From positions 1 through 21,722 of the IMG/VR virus record IMGVR_UViG_3300036791_000321: a stretch of 21,722 nt of DNA; one strand, 5' to 3'. This DNA is from a virus. Numbering within the stretch: position 1 is the stretch's first letter; the number at the start of each line of letters is the position of its first letter. Shown one piece after another: positions 1-5,331 of this stretch. The notes beneath the pieces are model-generated. The model saw only the letters and a list, made by a program, of their open reading frames with translations. It had not been told where the DNA came from and searched no databases. The position numbers and the translations under genes were made by a program.

Positions 1-327
1 GTCGTGTGGGAGTCCCAGCCGCCCAGAAAAGTCGGGGGGGGCCGGTCATCAGTCGACGCGCCGGCGCGGGGATGACGAGACGAGGTGGCCTCGACCCCCC
101 GGGTGTCGACAACACACCTGCCACCCGTCTTAGAGGGAACAGACCACACCCCCAGCACTACGGCACCAGGGTGGCGGCGCACCGTGGACACAGCACGCGC
201 CCGTACCCCACGACGTGACACCAGGCGAACCGAACACTGACCACCGGCAACGGATCACGCTCACCACACAGCGCCACGTGATCGACCACCACGTGGCACG
301 GTGCGCCCGGTGCTGATGTCCGACGCT
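1..327. other. Non-coding end region, candidate cos/packaging region
   Basis: No convincing gene is seen here; the short open frames lack a ribosome binding site and domain signal. If the molecule is circular, or linear with cohesive ends, this stretch lies between the HNH endonuclease gene and terS, the usual place for cos in HK97-like actinophages. It contains a G run near 34-41 and a perfect 8-bp inverted repeat (GCCACGTG at 273-280 and CACGTGGC at 290-297). I cannot point to the cleavage site itself, so the cos assignment is positional inference. Confidence 0.4.
273..297. repeat. 8-bp inverted repeat downstream of HNH gene
   Basis: GCCACGTG (273-280) and CACGTGGC (290-297) are perfect reverse complements separated by 9 bases, 31 bases past the HNH stop codon. 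It could be a terminator-like hairpin for the leftward early operon, although no T tract follows, or a protein-binding site within the packaging region. Confidence 0.4.
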
Positions 328-615
328 TCATAGCCTCGACTCATACGGCGCCACGCTGGTGCGGTAGCGCCCACCCGTCGGACTGATCGAACCACCGGCC
401 GAGCTGTTGCACTGACCGCACGCCGCCCGCAGGTTGGACAGTTCCCAGAATCGATCGGGATGCGTCGAGCTCGGCAGTACGTGGTCGACGGTGTCGGCCT
501 TGCCTCGACACCCTGGCCGCTGCATCTGACAGACCCACCGGTCACGTTCCAAGACGTACAACCGCACGCGTCGCCATCGCCACGTGCTCATGCGTGGGTC
601 GTGCGTCGTCTTCAC
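328..615 (-). CDS. HNH endonuclease
   Basis: A 95-residue protein with a complete HNH nuclease fold signature: an N-terminal basic helix, C29 and C36, the 'VDHVLPSS' core with Asp44-His45, Asn61 in 'LSNLRAACGQCNSS', and the second metal-binding pair C66/C69. In HK97-like phages such an HNH protein next to terminase assists the large subunit in cos cleavage and packaging. The start is GTG at 615, fixed by a GTGA overlap with the stop of the upstream membrane protein; an ATG nine codons in is possible. It is the last gene of the leftward early operon. On a circular map it would lie directly before terS, which supports a packaging role over a homing-endonuclease role. Confidence 0.85.
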   Translation of the reverse strand: MKTTHDPRMSTWRWRRVRLYVLERDRWVCQMQRPGCRGKADTVDHVLPSSTHPDRFWELSNLRAACGQCNSSAGGSISPTGGRYRTSVAPYESRL

Positions 616-776
616 AGCAGCAGCGCCAGCAGACCGGCACCGGCCGCGATGCCAGCACCAGCCAGCAGATCGGGCGCGTTGTCCGGTGTGCCGACCAACA
701 CCACGACGCCCAGCACGATGGCGGCGACCGCGGCACAGACGACGAAGAACTTTCGCAGGGTGTCGGCTTGGGTCAT
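612..776 (-). CDS. Small two-helix membrane protein, holin-like
   Basis: A 54-residue protein that starts at ATG 776 behind an excellent ribosome binding site (AAGGAGG about 7 bases upstream, overlapping the stop of the preceding gene). Residues 10-28 (FFVVCAAVAAIVLGVVVLV) and 34-54 (a Leu/Ala/Gly-rich end) form two membrane helices separated by a short loop, with a charged N-terminus. This is the form of a class II holin. However, it lies in the early operon beside HNH rather than beside the endolysin, where a second holin-like protein exists at 6773-6958. It could be the true holin, an antiholin, or an unrelated membrane protein. The stop overlaps the HNH start as GTGA. The gene is real on start-site evidence; the function is inferred. 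Confidence 0.7.
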   Translation of the reverse strand: MTQADTLRKFFVVCAAVAAIVLGVVVLVGTPDNAPDLLAGAGIAAGAGLLALLL

Positions 777-788
777 CGACTTTCCTCC

Positions 789-1028
789 TTAGCGACCGCA
801 GACGCCCGACAAGCAGCCGCCCTCGTCGTCGGTGTCGAACAGTGTGGGTTGCGCCTCGCCGATGGCTTGGTCGAGCGGCCGGTTGTAGCGGGTCAGGTAT
901 ACGTGGTCCTTACCCAGCTTGTCGCGGCGGTCGTTCAGCAGGCGTTCCAGCGCCACCGATGACCAGAACAGGTCGGGCCGATCGTGGCGCATCTCTGACC
1001 ACGTCCGCGGCGAGTGCATCGGGCAGAA
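789..1028 (-). pseudogene. C-terminal part of PAPS-reductase-like protein, downstream of an in-frame amber
   Basis: This stretch continues, in the same frame and with no gap, the reading frame that stops at the TAG codon 1031-1029. It encodes 79 residues beginning FCPMHSPRTW, then a region like the C-terminus of phage PAPS-reductase-like proteins ('LERLLNDRRDKLGK', 'YLTRYNRPLDQAI') and ending with a Cys-rich GGCLSGVCGR before TAA. Without readthrough the only start inside is ATG 1019, which lacks a good ribosome binding site and would yield 76 residues. The conserved C-terminus after the stop suggests a recent nonsense mutation, readthrough, or a base error. Confidence 0.7.
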
Positions 1029-1601
1029 CTAGCACGACGACTTACCGGGCACCGGCAGGCCAGCCGAGCGGATGACGGTCATGCAGCGGTCGCGGTTCAG
1101 GCGCAGATCGAGCAGCGGATAGGTCACGAGCTCCCAGGCTCGGGGTTGCGCCCGCTCGACGCGGTGCGCCTCGTCCGTCGAGAACCCGATCGCCACCGTG
1201 GCCGGATGCTCGGGCGTGGCGCCGTGGTCCTTGTGCCACTTGGCCATCACTTCGAGCTTGTAGGTGATCGTGCACCCACGGTTACCGGGCGCGCCGTTGG
1301 ACATGCGAACGGGGATCGGCAGACTCATCGACTCGGGCCGGGTCAGACGGTCGAGCAGACTCTCGGGGCCCTTATGGGCGCCGCGCACCCGAACCTTGTG
1401 CAGCTCGACCACCTCGATGCCGTTGGTGGCGGCGTAGGGCATGGCGACCTCGCGGACATAGCGCAGCGTGTCGGGGTGCTCGGCGTCCTCGCCCACGTTG
1501 CAGAACAGGGCCACGTCGAAGTCGATGCGACCCGTGGCGGCCAGCACGAGCATCGCCGTGGACTGGACGCCGCCGCCGTAGCTGATGGTGCGAAGGGTCA
1601 T
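1029..1601 (-). CDS. PAPS reductase-like adenine nucleotide alpha-hydrolase (truncated by amber codon)
   Basis: The 190-residue product has the N-terminal ATP-binding loop SYGGGVQSTAML (7-18), a variant of the SGGxDS PP-loop of ATP pyrophosphatases and PAPS reductases. It also has a 'FCNVGEDAEHPDTLRYV' segment and 'PVRMSNGAPGNRGCTITYKL' typical of the phage branch of the family. The frame stops at TAG 1031-1029 directly after 'PVPGKSSC', where relatives continue with an aromatic residue and FCP; the sequence after the stop continues that motif in frame. The family transfers sulfur or activates substrates with ATP; the phage members have no settled substrate. A role in nucleic-acid modification is possible given the adjacent methyltransferase. 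Start ATG 1601 overlaps the preceding stop as ATGA. Confidence 0.75.
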   Translation of the reverse strand: MTLRTISYGGGVQSTAMLVLAATGRIDFDVALFCNVGEDAEHPDTLRYVREVAMPYAATNGIEVVELHKVRVRGAHKGPESLLDRLTRPESMSLPIPVRMSNGAPGNRGCTITYKLEVMAKWHKDHGATPEHPATVAIGFSTDEAHRVERAQPRAWELVTYPLLDLRLNRDRCMTVIRSAGLPVPGKSSC

Positions 1602-1687
1602 CGGTGTTTGTCGCCGTACTTGGTCAGCACGTACCCGATCGCCGTGATGGCGACACCGATAGCGATGACGGCGACGATGAATGTCAT
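1598..1687 (-). CDS. 29-residue single-pass membrane peptide
   Basis: A very short ORF lies between the methyltransferase and PAPS-reductase-like genes. It begins with ATG 1687, which overlaps the methyltransferase stop (ATGA), and ends with TGA 1600-1598, which overlaps the next start (ATGA). The peptide is one hydrophobic helix (MTFIVAVIAIGVAITAI) followed by GYVLTKYGDKHR, a basic cytoplasmic-type tail. Four-base overlaps at both ends, the same as at neighbouring junctions, are the main evidence that it is translated. Function unknown; small phage membrane peptides can act in lysis control or superinfection exclusion, but nothing here decides this. Confidence 0.6.
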   Translation of the reverse strand: MTFIVAVIAIGVAITAIGYVLTKYGDKHR

Positions 1688-2571
1688 GTCGACCACCCAG
1701 CCGGGGACGCGGCGGATCGTACCGTTGCAGACATTGGTTCACCTCCCACGTGTGCGGGCCGTGTCCCCGGCTCGATGCTCACAAGGTGGGCCATCAGCTG
1801 CCGTCCGACCCACTCGGCGACCTGCGGGACGACGGCGTTACCGAGACACCGCAGTCGGTCCACCCGGTCGGAAACCCCATCAGCCACTCGACCCACGTCG
1901 GGTTCAACGGTCCACCAACTGCCGTCTGCAACCCATCGCCACTCTTCGCCGACAGGTCGGCTCGATTCGTGTTCCCATGCCTCGTCGGCGTCGGCCACAG
2001 CCCCGTCTTCGCCATTGTCTCCAAAGACGGTCGCACGGGCCCGACGCGGCCCGCTGCGCCGCCCTGGTTCGATCCGTAGCTGACAGCGCTCGGCGTGGGC
2101 CACGGCGAACAATCGCCATCGGAGGTGAGGCGCACCGAGGGCGGCCGCTGGTATGCACGTCCATTCGACGTCATACCCGATCGAGGCCAGATCGGCGAGC
2201 ACTCCATCCCAGCCAAGTGAAAGGTGCCCTGGGACGTTCTCCAGCAGTGCGTGGCCGGGTCGTAGTCGGCGAAGGGCGTCAGCGAAGTAGGGCCAGAGGT
2301 GCCGAGGATCGCTGTCACCTTGTCGGCCTCCGGCGAGGCTGAAGGGCTGGCAGGGGTACCCACCGGCCACAACGTCAACTGGTCCCACGTCATCAGGTAG
2401 TTCTCTCACGTCCTCGTAACAGGGCAGACCGGGCCAATGGCGGGCCAGCACCCGGCGGCAGTAGGGGTCGAGCTCGCACTGCCAGCGGACATCGAACCCG
2501 GCCCGTTCCAGGCCGAGGTCGATACCGCCGATGCCGGTGAACAGCGAGCCGACGGTCGGAGCACTGGTCAT
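1684..2571 (-). CDS. DNA (cytosine-5) methyltransferase
   Basis: A 295-residue C5 cytosine methyltransferase with the ordered motifs: I, SLFTGIGGIDLGLERAGF (9-26, AdoMet binding); IV, GYPCQPFS with catalytic Cys74; VI, ENV (111-113); VIII, GAPHLRWRLF (146-155); a short target-recognition region (about 158-220); and X, LGNAVVPQVAEWVG (243-256). It methylates cytosine in a sequence context that cannot be read from the protein. No cognate restriction enzyme is seen, so it is an orphan phage enzyme, probably for protection from host restriction or for regulation. Start ATG 2571 and the stop both lie in ATGA overlaps. The last about 35 residues are non-conserved. A second ORF runs inside it in the +1 frame (1794-2393). 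Confidence 0.92.
   Translation of the reverse strand: MTSAPTVGSLFTGIGGIDLGLERAGFDVRWQCELDPYCRRVLARHWPGLPCYEDVRELPDDVGPVDVVAGGYPCQPFSLAGGRQGDSDPRHLWPYFADALRRLRPGHALLENVPGHLSLGWDGVLADLASIGYDVEWTCIPAAALGAPHLRWRLFAVAHAERCQLRIEPGRRSGPRRARATVFGDNGEDGAVADADEAWEHESSRPVGEEWRWVADGSWWTVEPDVGRVADGVSDRVDRLRCLGNAVVPQVAEWVGRQLMAHLVSIEPGTRPAHVGGEPMSATVRSAASPAGWST
1794..2393 (-). CDS. Nested ORF in the +1 frame of the methyltransferase gene
   Basis: A 199-codon ORF lies wholly inside the methyltransferase gene, shifted by +1. Its translation is not random. It contains WPRSGMT (69-75) followed by 'NGRAYQRPPSVRLTSDG', two WPTP motifs (98-101 and 133-136) and LNPTWVEWLMGFPTGWTD (163-180). These are the hallmarks, in the same order, of a widespread protein family that I know from phages and bacteria and that is usually annotated as hypothetical. 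The motifs map onto bases encoding conserved methyltransferase segments. It may be a genuine overprinted gene, or the whole family may be a conserved shadow of methyltransferase genes. ATG 2393 has no clear ribosome binding site, so translation is unproven. Confidence 0.35.
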   Translation of the reverse strand: MTWDQLTLWPVGTPASPSASPEADKVTAILGTSGPTSLTPFADYDPATHCWRTSQGTFHLAGMECSPIWPRSGMTSNGRAYQRPPSVRLTSDGDCSPWPTPSAVSYGSNQGGAAGRVGPVRPSLETMAKTGLWPTPTRHGNTNRADLSAKSGDGLQTAVGGPLNPTWVEWLMGFPTGWTDCGVSVTPSSRRSPSGSDGS

Positions 2572-2834
2572 CCGTCACCGAATAGCGGTTCCTGCTCGCC
2601 GAACTGGTGGCAGGCCTTGTGGCGGAACCGGCCGAGGTCGCGGCGGTCGGTGACCCCGTGGGCGCCACCTCCGGCCCGGTTCATCAGCCAGCCAACAGCC
2701 AGGATGAGCGTGCCCGGGGCGTCGGGATCGAGCGGACCCCGCTTCCCGTGGCAAATCTCGCATTCGGGGCGGCCGTCGGGCCCGACGCTGGGCTCGATGT
2801 CCACGCGCAGGCTGGCGGTGTTGGTGCGGGTCAT
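2568..2834 (-). CDS. Small zinc-finger-like protein
   Basis: An 88-residue protein with CEICHGKRG (C25, C28) and RHKACHQF (H72, C75), which could together bind one zinc ion. A hydrophobic patch (TLILAVGWL, 42-50) lies between them. Start and stop are both in ATGA overlaps with the replication-type gene upstream and the methyltransferase downstream, so the ORF is well supported and co-translated. I do not recognise a named family. Its place between replication and modification genes suggests a nucleic-acid-related role, but that is inference. Confidence 0.75.
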   Translation of the reverse strand: MTRTNTASLRVDIEPSVGPDGRPECEICHGKRGPLDPDAPGTLILAVGWLMNRAGGGAHGVTDRRDLGRFRHKACHQFGEQEPLFGDG

Positions 2835-3337
2835 CGACGGCCCCGGTGCTTGCCCTTCGGCAGCCGCGACCGCAGGTCTGCGAGTTTCTCTTGCAGCACC
2901 TCCGGGGGCGTCGGTGGCGGCATCGGGACAATTTCGACCGCGGGCGCGTTAGTTGTATCTACGTAACTACGTTTTGTGTCCGACAGCCCGGATACTTTTC
3001 GGACGCTTTTCGGATACTTAACCGACCCGTCTAAGGGTCCGGCTGCCGGACCCTTTACGGACAAGTTATCCACAACCTGGAGCCGGTAAGTATTGGCATC
3101 GCCCCGGCCGTTTCCACCGTGTCGCACCCGGGCCAGTTCGCCCAGGTACTCCAGCGCGTGGATCGCCTCCCATGCGGTGGACTTGGCCACGCGGGCCTGC
3201 TCGGCCACGGCGCCGATCCCGATATGGACCTCGCCGTCGTGGTCGGCGTGGTCGGCCAGGACCAGCGCCACGACCAGCACGGTCATATTGGGAGCCTGGG
3301 AGTAGTCCCAGACCGCGGTGGAGGCTCGGACGCTCAT
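2831..3337 (-). CDS. Winged-helix replication-initiation-type protein
   Basis: A 168-residue protein. Its N-terminal domain (10-86) looks like the helix-turn-helix of phage and plasmid replication initiators: 'AVWDYSQAPNMTVLVVALVLADHAD', then 'IGIGAVAEQARVAKSTAWEAI' as the HTH (about 41-60), and a wing ending 'GDANTYRL'. A basic, repetitive linker follows (SVKYPKSVRKVSGLSDTKRSYV, 105-126), with a Pro-rich and basic C-terminus. The DNA that encodes the linker is unusually AT-rich, with a perfect DnaA box and short repeats, as expected when the initiator binds an origin inside its own gene. No helicase or polymerase gene is present, so replication would rely on host enzymes. Start ATG 3337 lies in an ATGA overlap. 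Confidence 0.7.
   Translation of the reverse strand: MSVRASTAVWDYSQAPNMTVLVVALVLADHADHDGEVHIGIGAVAEQARVAKSTAWEAIHALEYLGELARVRHGGNGRGDANTYRLQVVDNLSVKGPAAGPLDGSVKYPKSVRKVSGLSDTKRSYVDTTNAPAVEIVPMPPPTPPEVLQEKLADLRSRLPKGKHRGRR
2950..3074. other. Candidate replication origin inside the replication-type gene
   Basis: A locally AT-rich block in a GC-rich genome. It holds a perfect DnaA box TTATCCACA (3066-3074), CGGATACTT twice exactly 22 bases apart (2989-2997 and 3011-3019), TTTWCGGAY three times (2996-3004, 3007-3015, 3054-3062) and a near-perfect hairpin with 10-bp arms AAGGGTCCGG/CCGGACCCTT (3033-3042 and 3046-3055). This matches the arrangement of origins with iterons within initiator genes, as in lambdoid phages. 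It is inference from sequence layout. Confidence 0.5.
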
Positions 3338-3558
3338 CGGCCGTCCCGCCTCGCCTCGCGCAGTTCCGCCGCCAGCACGGCATCGCGCCACGCCCGGAGG
3401 TCGTGCGGGTCGGCGGCCCATGTCGCCCCGACACCACGGACGAGGGTACGGATCGCCGGGACCGGGACGCCCTGGTGACGTTCGGGGTCGTTCAACCAGT
3501 CGTCAACCAGTGCCGCCGCCTCCAGCAGCTCGTCGGGCCTGGGCGTCGCGTCAGTCAC
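3334..3558 (-). CDS. Hypothetical small acidic/basic helical protein
   Basis: A 74-residue protein with no recognised domain. It is predicted mostly helical, with an acidic first half ('PDELLEAAALVDDWLNDPERHQG') and a C-terminal 'LRAWRDAVLAAELREARRDGR' helix. The start is GTG 3558 behind a good ribosome binding site (GGGGAGGT about 7 bases upstream); this start also overlaps the preceding stop as GTGA. The stop overlaps the replication-type gene start as ATGA, so the two are probably translated together. Confidence 0.65.
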   Translation of the reverse strand: MTDATPRPDELLEAAALVDDWLNDPERHQGVPVPAIRTLVRGVGATWAADPHDLRAWRDAVLAAELREARRDGR

Positions 3559-3683
3559 GTCGACCACCTCCCCACCGTGAGCTCGGCCAGGTAACGCCGG
3601 GCTCGGGCCACCACGAACGGGTCGCCGCTCCGGGCGGCCACCTGGAGCCGGTGACGGGCGCGCACGATGCGCCACCACGTCAT
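3555..3683 (-). CDS. Hypothetical 42-residue basic protein
   Basis: A short ORF starting MTWWRIVRARHRLQVAARSG and ending LAELTVGRWST. It is Arg- and Trp-rich with no recognised domain. Support is its exact fit between neighbours: ATG 3683 overlaps the upstream stop as ATGA, and its TGA overlaps the next GTG start as GTGA. It may be a DNA- or RNA-binding peptide, or may chiefly serve translational coupling. Confidence 0.5.
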   Translation of the reverse strand: MTWWRIVRARHRLQVAARSGDPFVVARARRYLAELTVGRWST

Positions 3684-3910
3684 CGGGCTTCGCGCCTTGT
3701 GATCCGGTCGACCAGGGCGCGCACCCGGGCCTCCCAGATGCTGCGATAGCGCGGGTCAGTGGTCTCGCGCAGCTTGCCGCGGGTGCGCTCCAGCTCGGCC
3801 CGCAGATACACCAGACAGCCCCGCTGATGGTCCCGAACGGCGGCCCGCTGTGCCACGGCGGCCCGCTGGGCCATCGAGTACCCGCAATCGCACACCGGGC
3901 CCAGCTGCAT
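3680..3910 (-). CDS. Hypothetical protein with N-terminal Cys pair
   Basis: A 76-residue protein. The N-terminus has CDCGYSM (C7, C9) and a further Cys at 32, and the rest is a basic helical stretch ('YLRAELERTRGKLRETTDPRYRSIWEARVRALVDRITRREAR') that looks like a single long or coiled helix. The start ATG 3910 has a ribosome binding site AAGGGGA 5-6 bases upstream, inside the gene of the preceding CxC protein. No family recognised. Confidence 0.65.
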   Translation of the reverse strand: MQLGPVCDCGYSMAQRAAVAQRAAVRDHQRGCLVYLRAELERTRGKLRETTDPRYRSIWEARVRALVDRITRREAR

Positions 3911-4052
3911 GGTCGTCCCCTTTGTGTCTCACGTGCTGCTCGATCGCCGCGCTGTAGGTGCGGCCGGTGAACCACTCACCGCAGGAGCACCGGACCCAGC
4001 AGCGCGAGCGGTTCACGCCCGAGCCCGAGCCGACGACGCGGTGGTCAGTCAC
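3756..4052 (-). CDS. Small Cys-containing (zinc-ribbon-like) protein overlapping the next gene
   Basis: The N-terminal about 40 residues (MTDHRVVGSGSGVNRSRCWV, then RCSCGEWFTGRTYSAAIEQHVRHKG) look like a short zinc-ribbon/DNA-associated phage protein with a Cys-x3-CxC pattern and a His. The start is GTG 4052, overlapping the preceding stop by 8 bases. The open frame then runs 155 bases into the 3680-3910 gene in another frame, and that part reads like out-of-frame sequence. Either a true long overlap exists, or a frame error hides an earlier stop near 3905. The N-terminal half is the better-supported part. Confidence 0.45.
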   Translation of the reverse strand: MTDHRVVGSGSGVNRSRCWVRCSCGEWFTGRTYSAAIEQHVRHKGDDHAAGPGVRLRVLDGPAGRRGTAGRRSGPSAGLSGVSAGRAGAHPRQAARDH

Positions 4053-4656
4053 CCGCGAACCGCCCCGGCGGGTAGACGTCGTCGTGGGTGACGCCGATGA
4101 CCTCGCCCGTATCTGGGTCGGCGTCGGGCACCGCTGGGCCCGCATCGTGGCCGCCGTCCCAGCCGTCGTCGTCCTGGTTCATCAGGTCATCGGACGGCGC
4201 CCCGCCGACGATGTTGCAGATGGCCCGCGACAGCGCCCGGGTGTGGCTGGTGGCGCTGATGTCGTGGTCGCTGTGGGTCCAGTGCTTGCGGCCGTTGCAG
4301 TTCGGCGAGCAGCCCCGGCCGCAGCGCTCTTTGAGCGAGGCCACGCCGACCCCGGTGGACTGGCGCCCGTTCTGCGCCTCGACCACGACGATGGTCGTGA
4401 CCCGGTTCACGTTGCCGCCCGGCGTGAGCTCGACCACCCGGTCGAGCAGGCGATCGAGCAGCGAATAGGCCAGCATCAGGCGCAGCCAGCCGCTGCGGAC
4501 CACGAACCGGCCGCCCGGCGCGACTTGCCAGTCCTCGGAGCGCAGCACGCCGCGGCAGGTGGCCTCGAAGGCGTCGATGGCGCCGATCACGTCGGCCACG
4601 GGCGCCGGGATGACCACGGCGGACTGGCGGGCCAGCTCCAGGCCGGTGGCGGTCAC
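4045..4656 (-). CDS. Early-operon protein, possible recombination or ssDNA-annealing role
   Basis: A 203-residue protein that I do not assign to a named family. Features in order: an N-terminal helix; a beta-rich centre with 'VNRVTTIVVVEAQNGRQSTGVGVASLKE' (83-110); a Cys cluster C112/C116/C120; and a conserved-looking 'SDHDISATSHTRALSRAICNIVGG' (129-152). The last pattern, an invariant-type HTRALSRA helix after a strand-rich core, recalls Rad52-like/ERF-type annealing proteins, but the match is weak. The C-terminal about 50 residues are acidic and disordered-looking, as in many ssDNA-associated proteins. Start GTG 4656 is in a GTGA overlap with the upstream gene. Confidence 0.6.
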   Translation of the reverse strand: MTATGLELARQSAVVIPAPVADVIGAIDAFEATCRGVLRSEDWQVAPGGRFVVRSGWLRLMLAYSLLDRLLDRVVELTPGGNVNRVTTIVVVEAQNGRQSTGVGVASLKERCGRGCSPNCNGRKHWTHSDHDISATSHTRALSRAICNIVGGAPSDDLMNQDDDGWDGGHDAGPAVPDADPDTGEVIGVTHDDVYPPGRFAGD

Positions 4657-5063
4657 TGGGGCGGCTCCACGAACAGGCTTCGCGTGGACGGCGAGCGGGT
4701 GGCCACCGACTGCCGTTTGCCGGATCGTCGGTTACTCCCCGGCCGTTCACCAGACCGGGTGCCCAGTGGTTTACGCGGCGGGACCAGGACGAACCGGAAC
4801 CCGGCGGGTATGGCTTGGCCCGACTTGTCATAGGCGCGAACGGCGGCGGCGGTGCTGGGGTGAAGGTCGTAACGGTGCCAGCCGTCCTGACGCTGTATCC
4901 GAGCAGAGTCTGCGCCGACCCGTGCATCCAATGCACCCCGCAGGCGGCGCAGTCGGTTGGCGCCCACGCACTTGGTGGGCGAACAGTTCACGGCGCCCCA
5001 CCGATCGCGCTCCGCTATCACGACGGTCAGGCCCGTCGTGGCATCGATCAGTCGCTCGGTCAC
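4653..5063 (-). CDS. Hypothetical early protein
   Basis: A 136-residue protein with no recognised domain. The first 90 residues look folded ('ATTGLTVVIAERDRWGAVNCSPTKCVGANRLRRLRGAL', then 'RIQRQDGWHRYDLHPSTAAAVRAYDKSG'), with two Cys at about 26 and 31. The C-terminal third is a basic, Ser/Arg-rich tail ('RKPLGTRSGERPGSNRRSGKRQ') that could bind nucleic acid. GTG 5063 overlaps the stop of the HTH gene (GTGA), and its own stop overlaps the next GTG (GTGA). Confidence 0.6.
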   Translation of the reverse strand: MTERLIDATTGLTVVIAERDRWGAVNCSPTKCVGANRLRRLRGALDARVGADSARIQRQDGWHRYDLHPSTAAAVRAYDKSGQAIPAGFRFVLVPPRKPLGTRSGERPGSNRRSGKRQSVATRSPSTRSLFVEPPQ

Positions 5064-5239
5064 TCGACCACCTCGGCGGGCTCGGTCGCCTGGCACCAAA
5101 TCTGGTAGGCCCGCTGGCGGGTGACGCCGAGGAAGTCCCCGATCCTGCGGAACGACCAACCCTGGGCCACGAGGTCCACCACGGCCTGGGCCCGGTCGGT
5201 GTCTACTGGTCCCGGTGGGTGTCCTCGCTTGCGTGGCAT
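5060..5239 (-). CDS. Small helix-turn-helix protein, first gene of the early operon
   Basis: A 59-residue protein when started at ATG 5239 (MPRKRGHPPGPVDTDRAQAV). Residues about 19-48 ('VVDLVAQGWSFRRIGDFLGVTRQRAYQIWC') form a typical HTH of the resolvase/sigma-like kind, in which 'RRIGDFLGVTRQRAYQ' carries the turn and recognition helix. The frame is open up to GTG 5275, but that extension is unlike the rest. It is transcribed away from the integrase, so it may act on the divergent control region as a Cro-like, excision or early regulatory factor. No separate large immunity repressor was found, so this is also the best repressor candidate. Confidence 0.65.
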   Translation of the reverse strand: MPRKRGHPPGPVDTDRAQAVVDLVAQGWSFRRIGDFLGVTRQRAYQIWCQATEPAEVVE

Positions 5240-5267
5240 GACTGCCCAGGATGACGGAACCGCGACG

Positions 5268-5331
5268 GGCGTCAAGTCCTGGTCGCAGCCCTGCCAACCC
5301 TTATTGTGTCGGGCTCTTTACACTTGACGCC
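5268..5331. promoter_or_regulatory. Pair of 10-bp inverted operator-like sites in the control region
   Basis: GGCGTCAAGT (5268-5277) and its exact reverse complement ACTTGACGCC (5322-5331) flank 44 bases upstream of the HTH gene. Each contains TTGACG reading outward, which resembles a -35 element for leftward (HTH gene) and rightward (integrase side) transcription. The -10 hexamers that would go with them are weak. The likeliest reading is two regulator half-sites or two divergent promoters. Confidence 0.4.

Noticed and set aside
261-545. 94-codon ORF overlapping the HNH gene on the same strand
   Set aside because: Out-of-frame reading of the HNH gene; it is Arg-rich and has no ribosome binding site, while the other frame has a full HNH motif.
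1029-1031. Reassignment of TAG as a sense codon in this phage
   Set aside because: Integrase, terL and the plus-strand gene at 19389-19997 all end at TAG, so TAG acts as a stop here.
1014-2342. 442-codon plus-strand ORF opposite the methyltransferase and PAPS-like genes
   Set aside because: It is antisense to well-supported genes. Its translation is Arg/His/Gly-rich without domains, the typical shadow of high-GC coding DNA.
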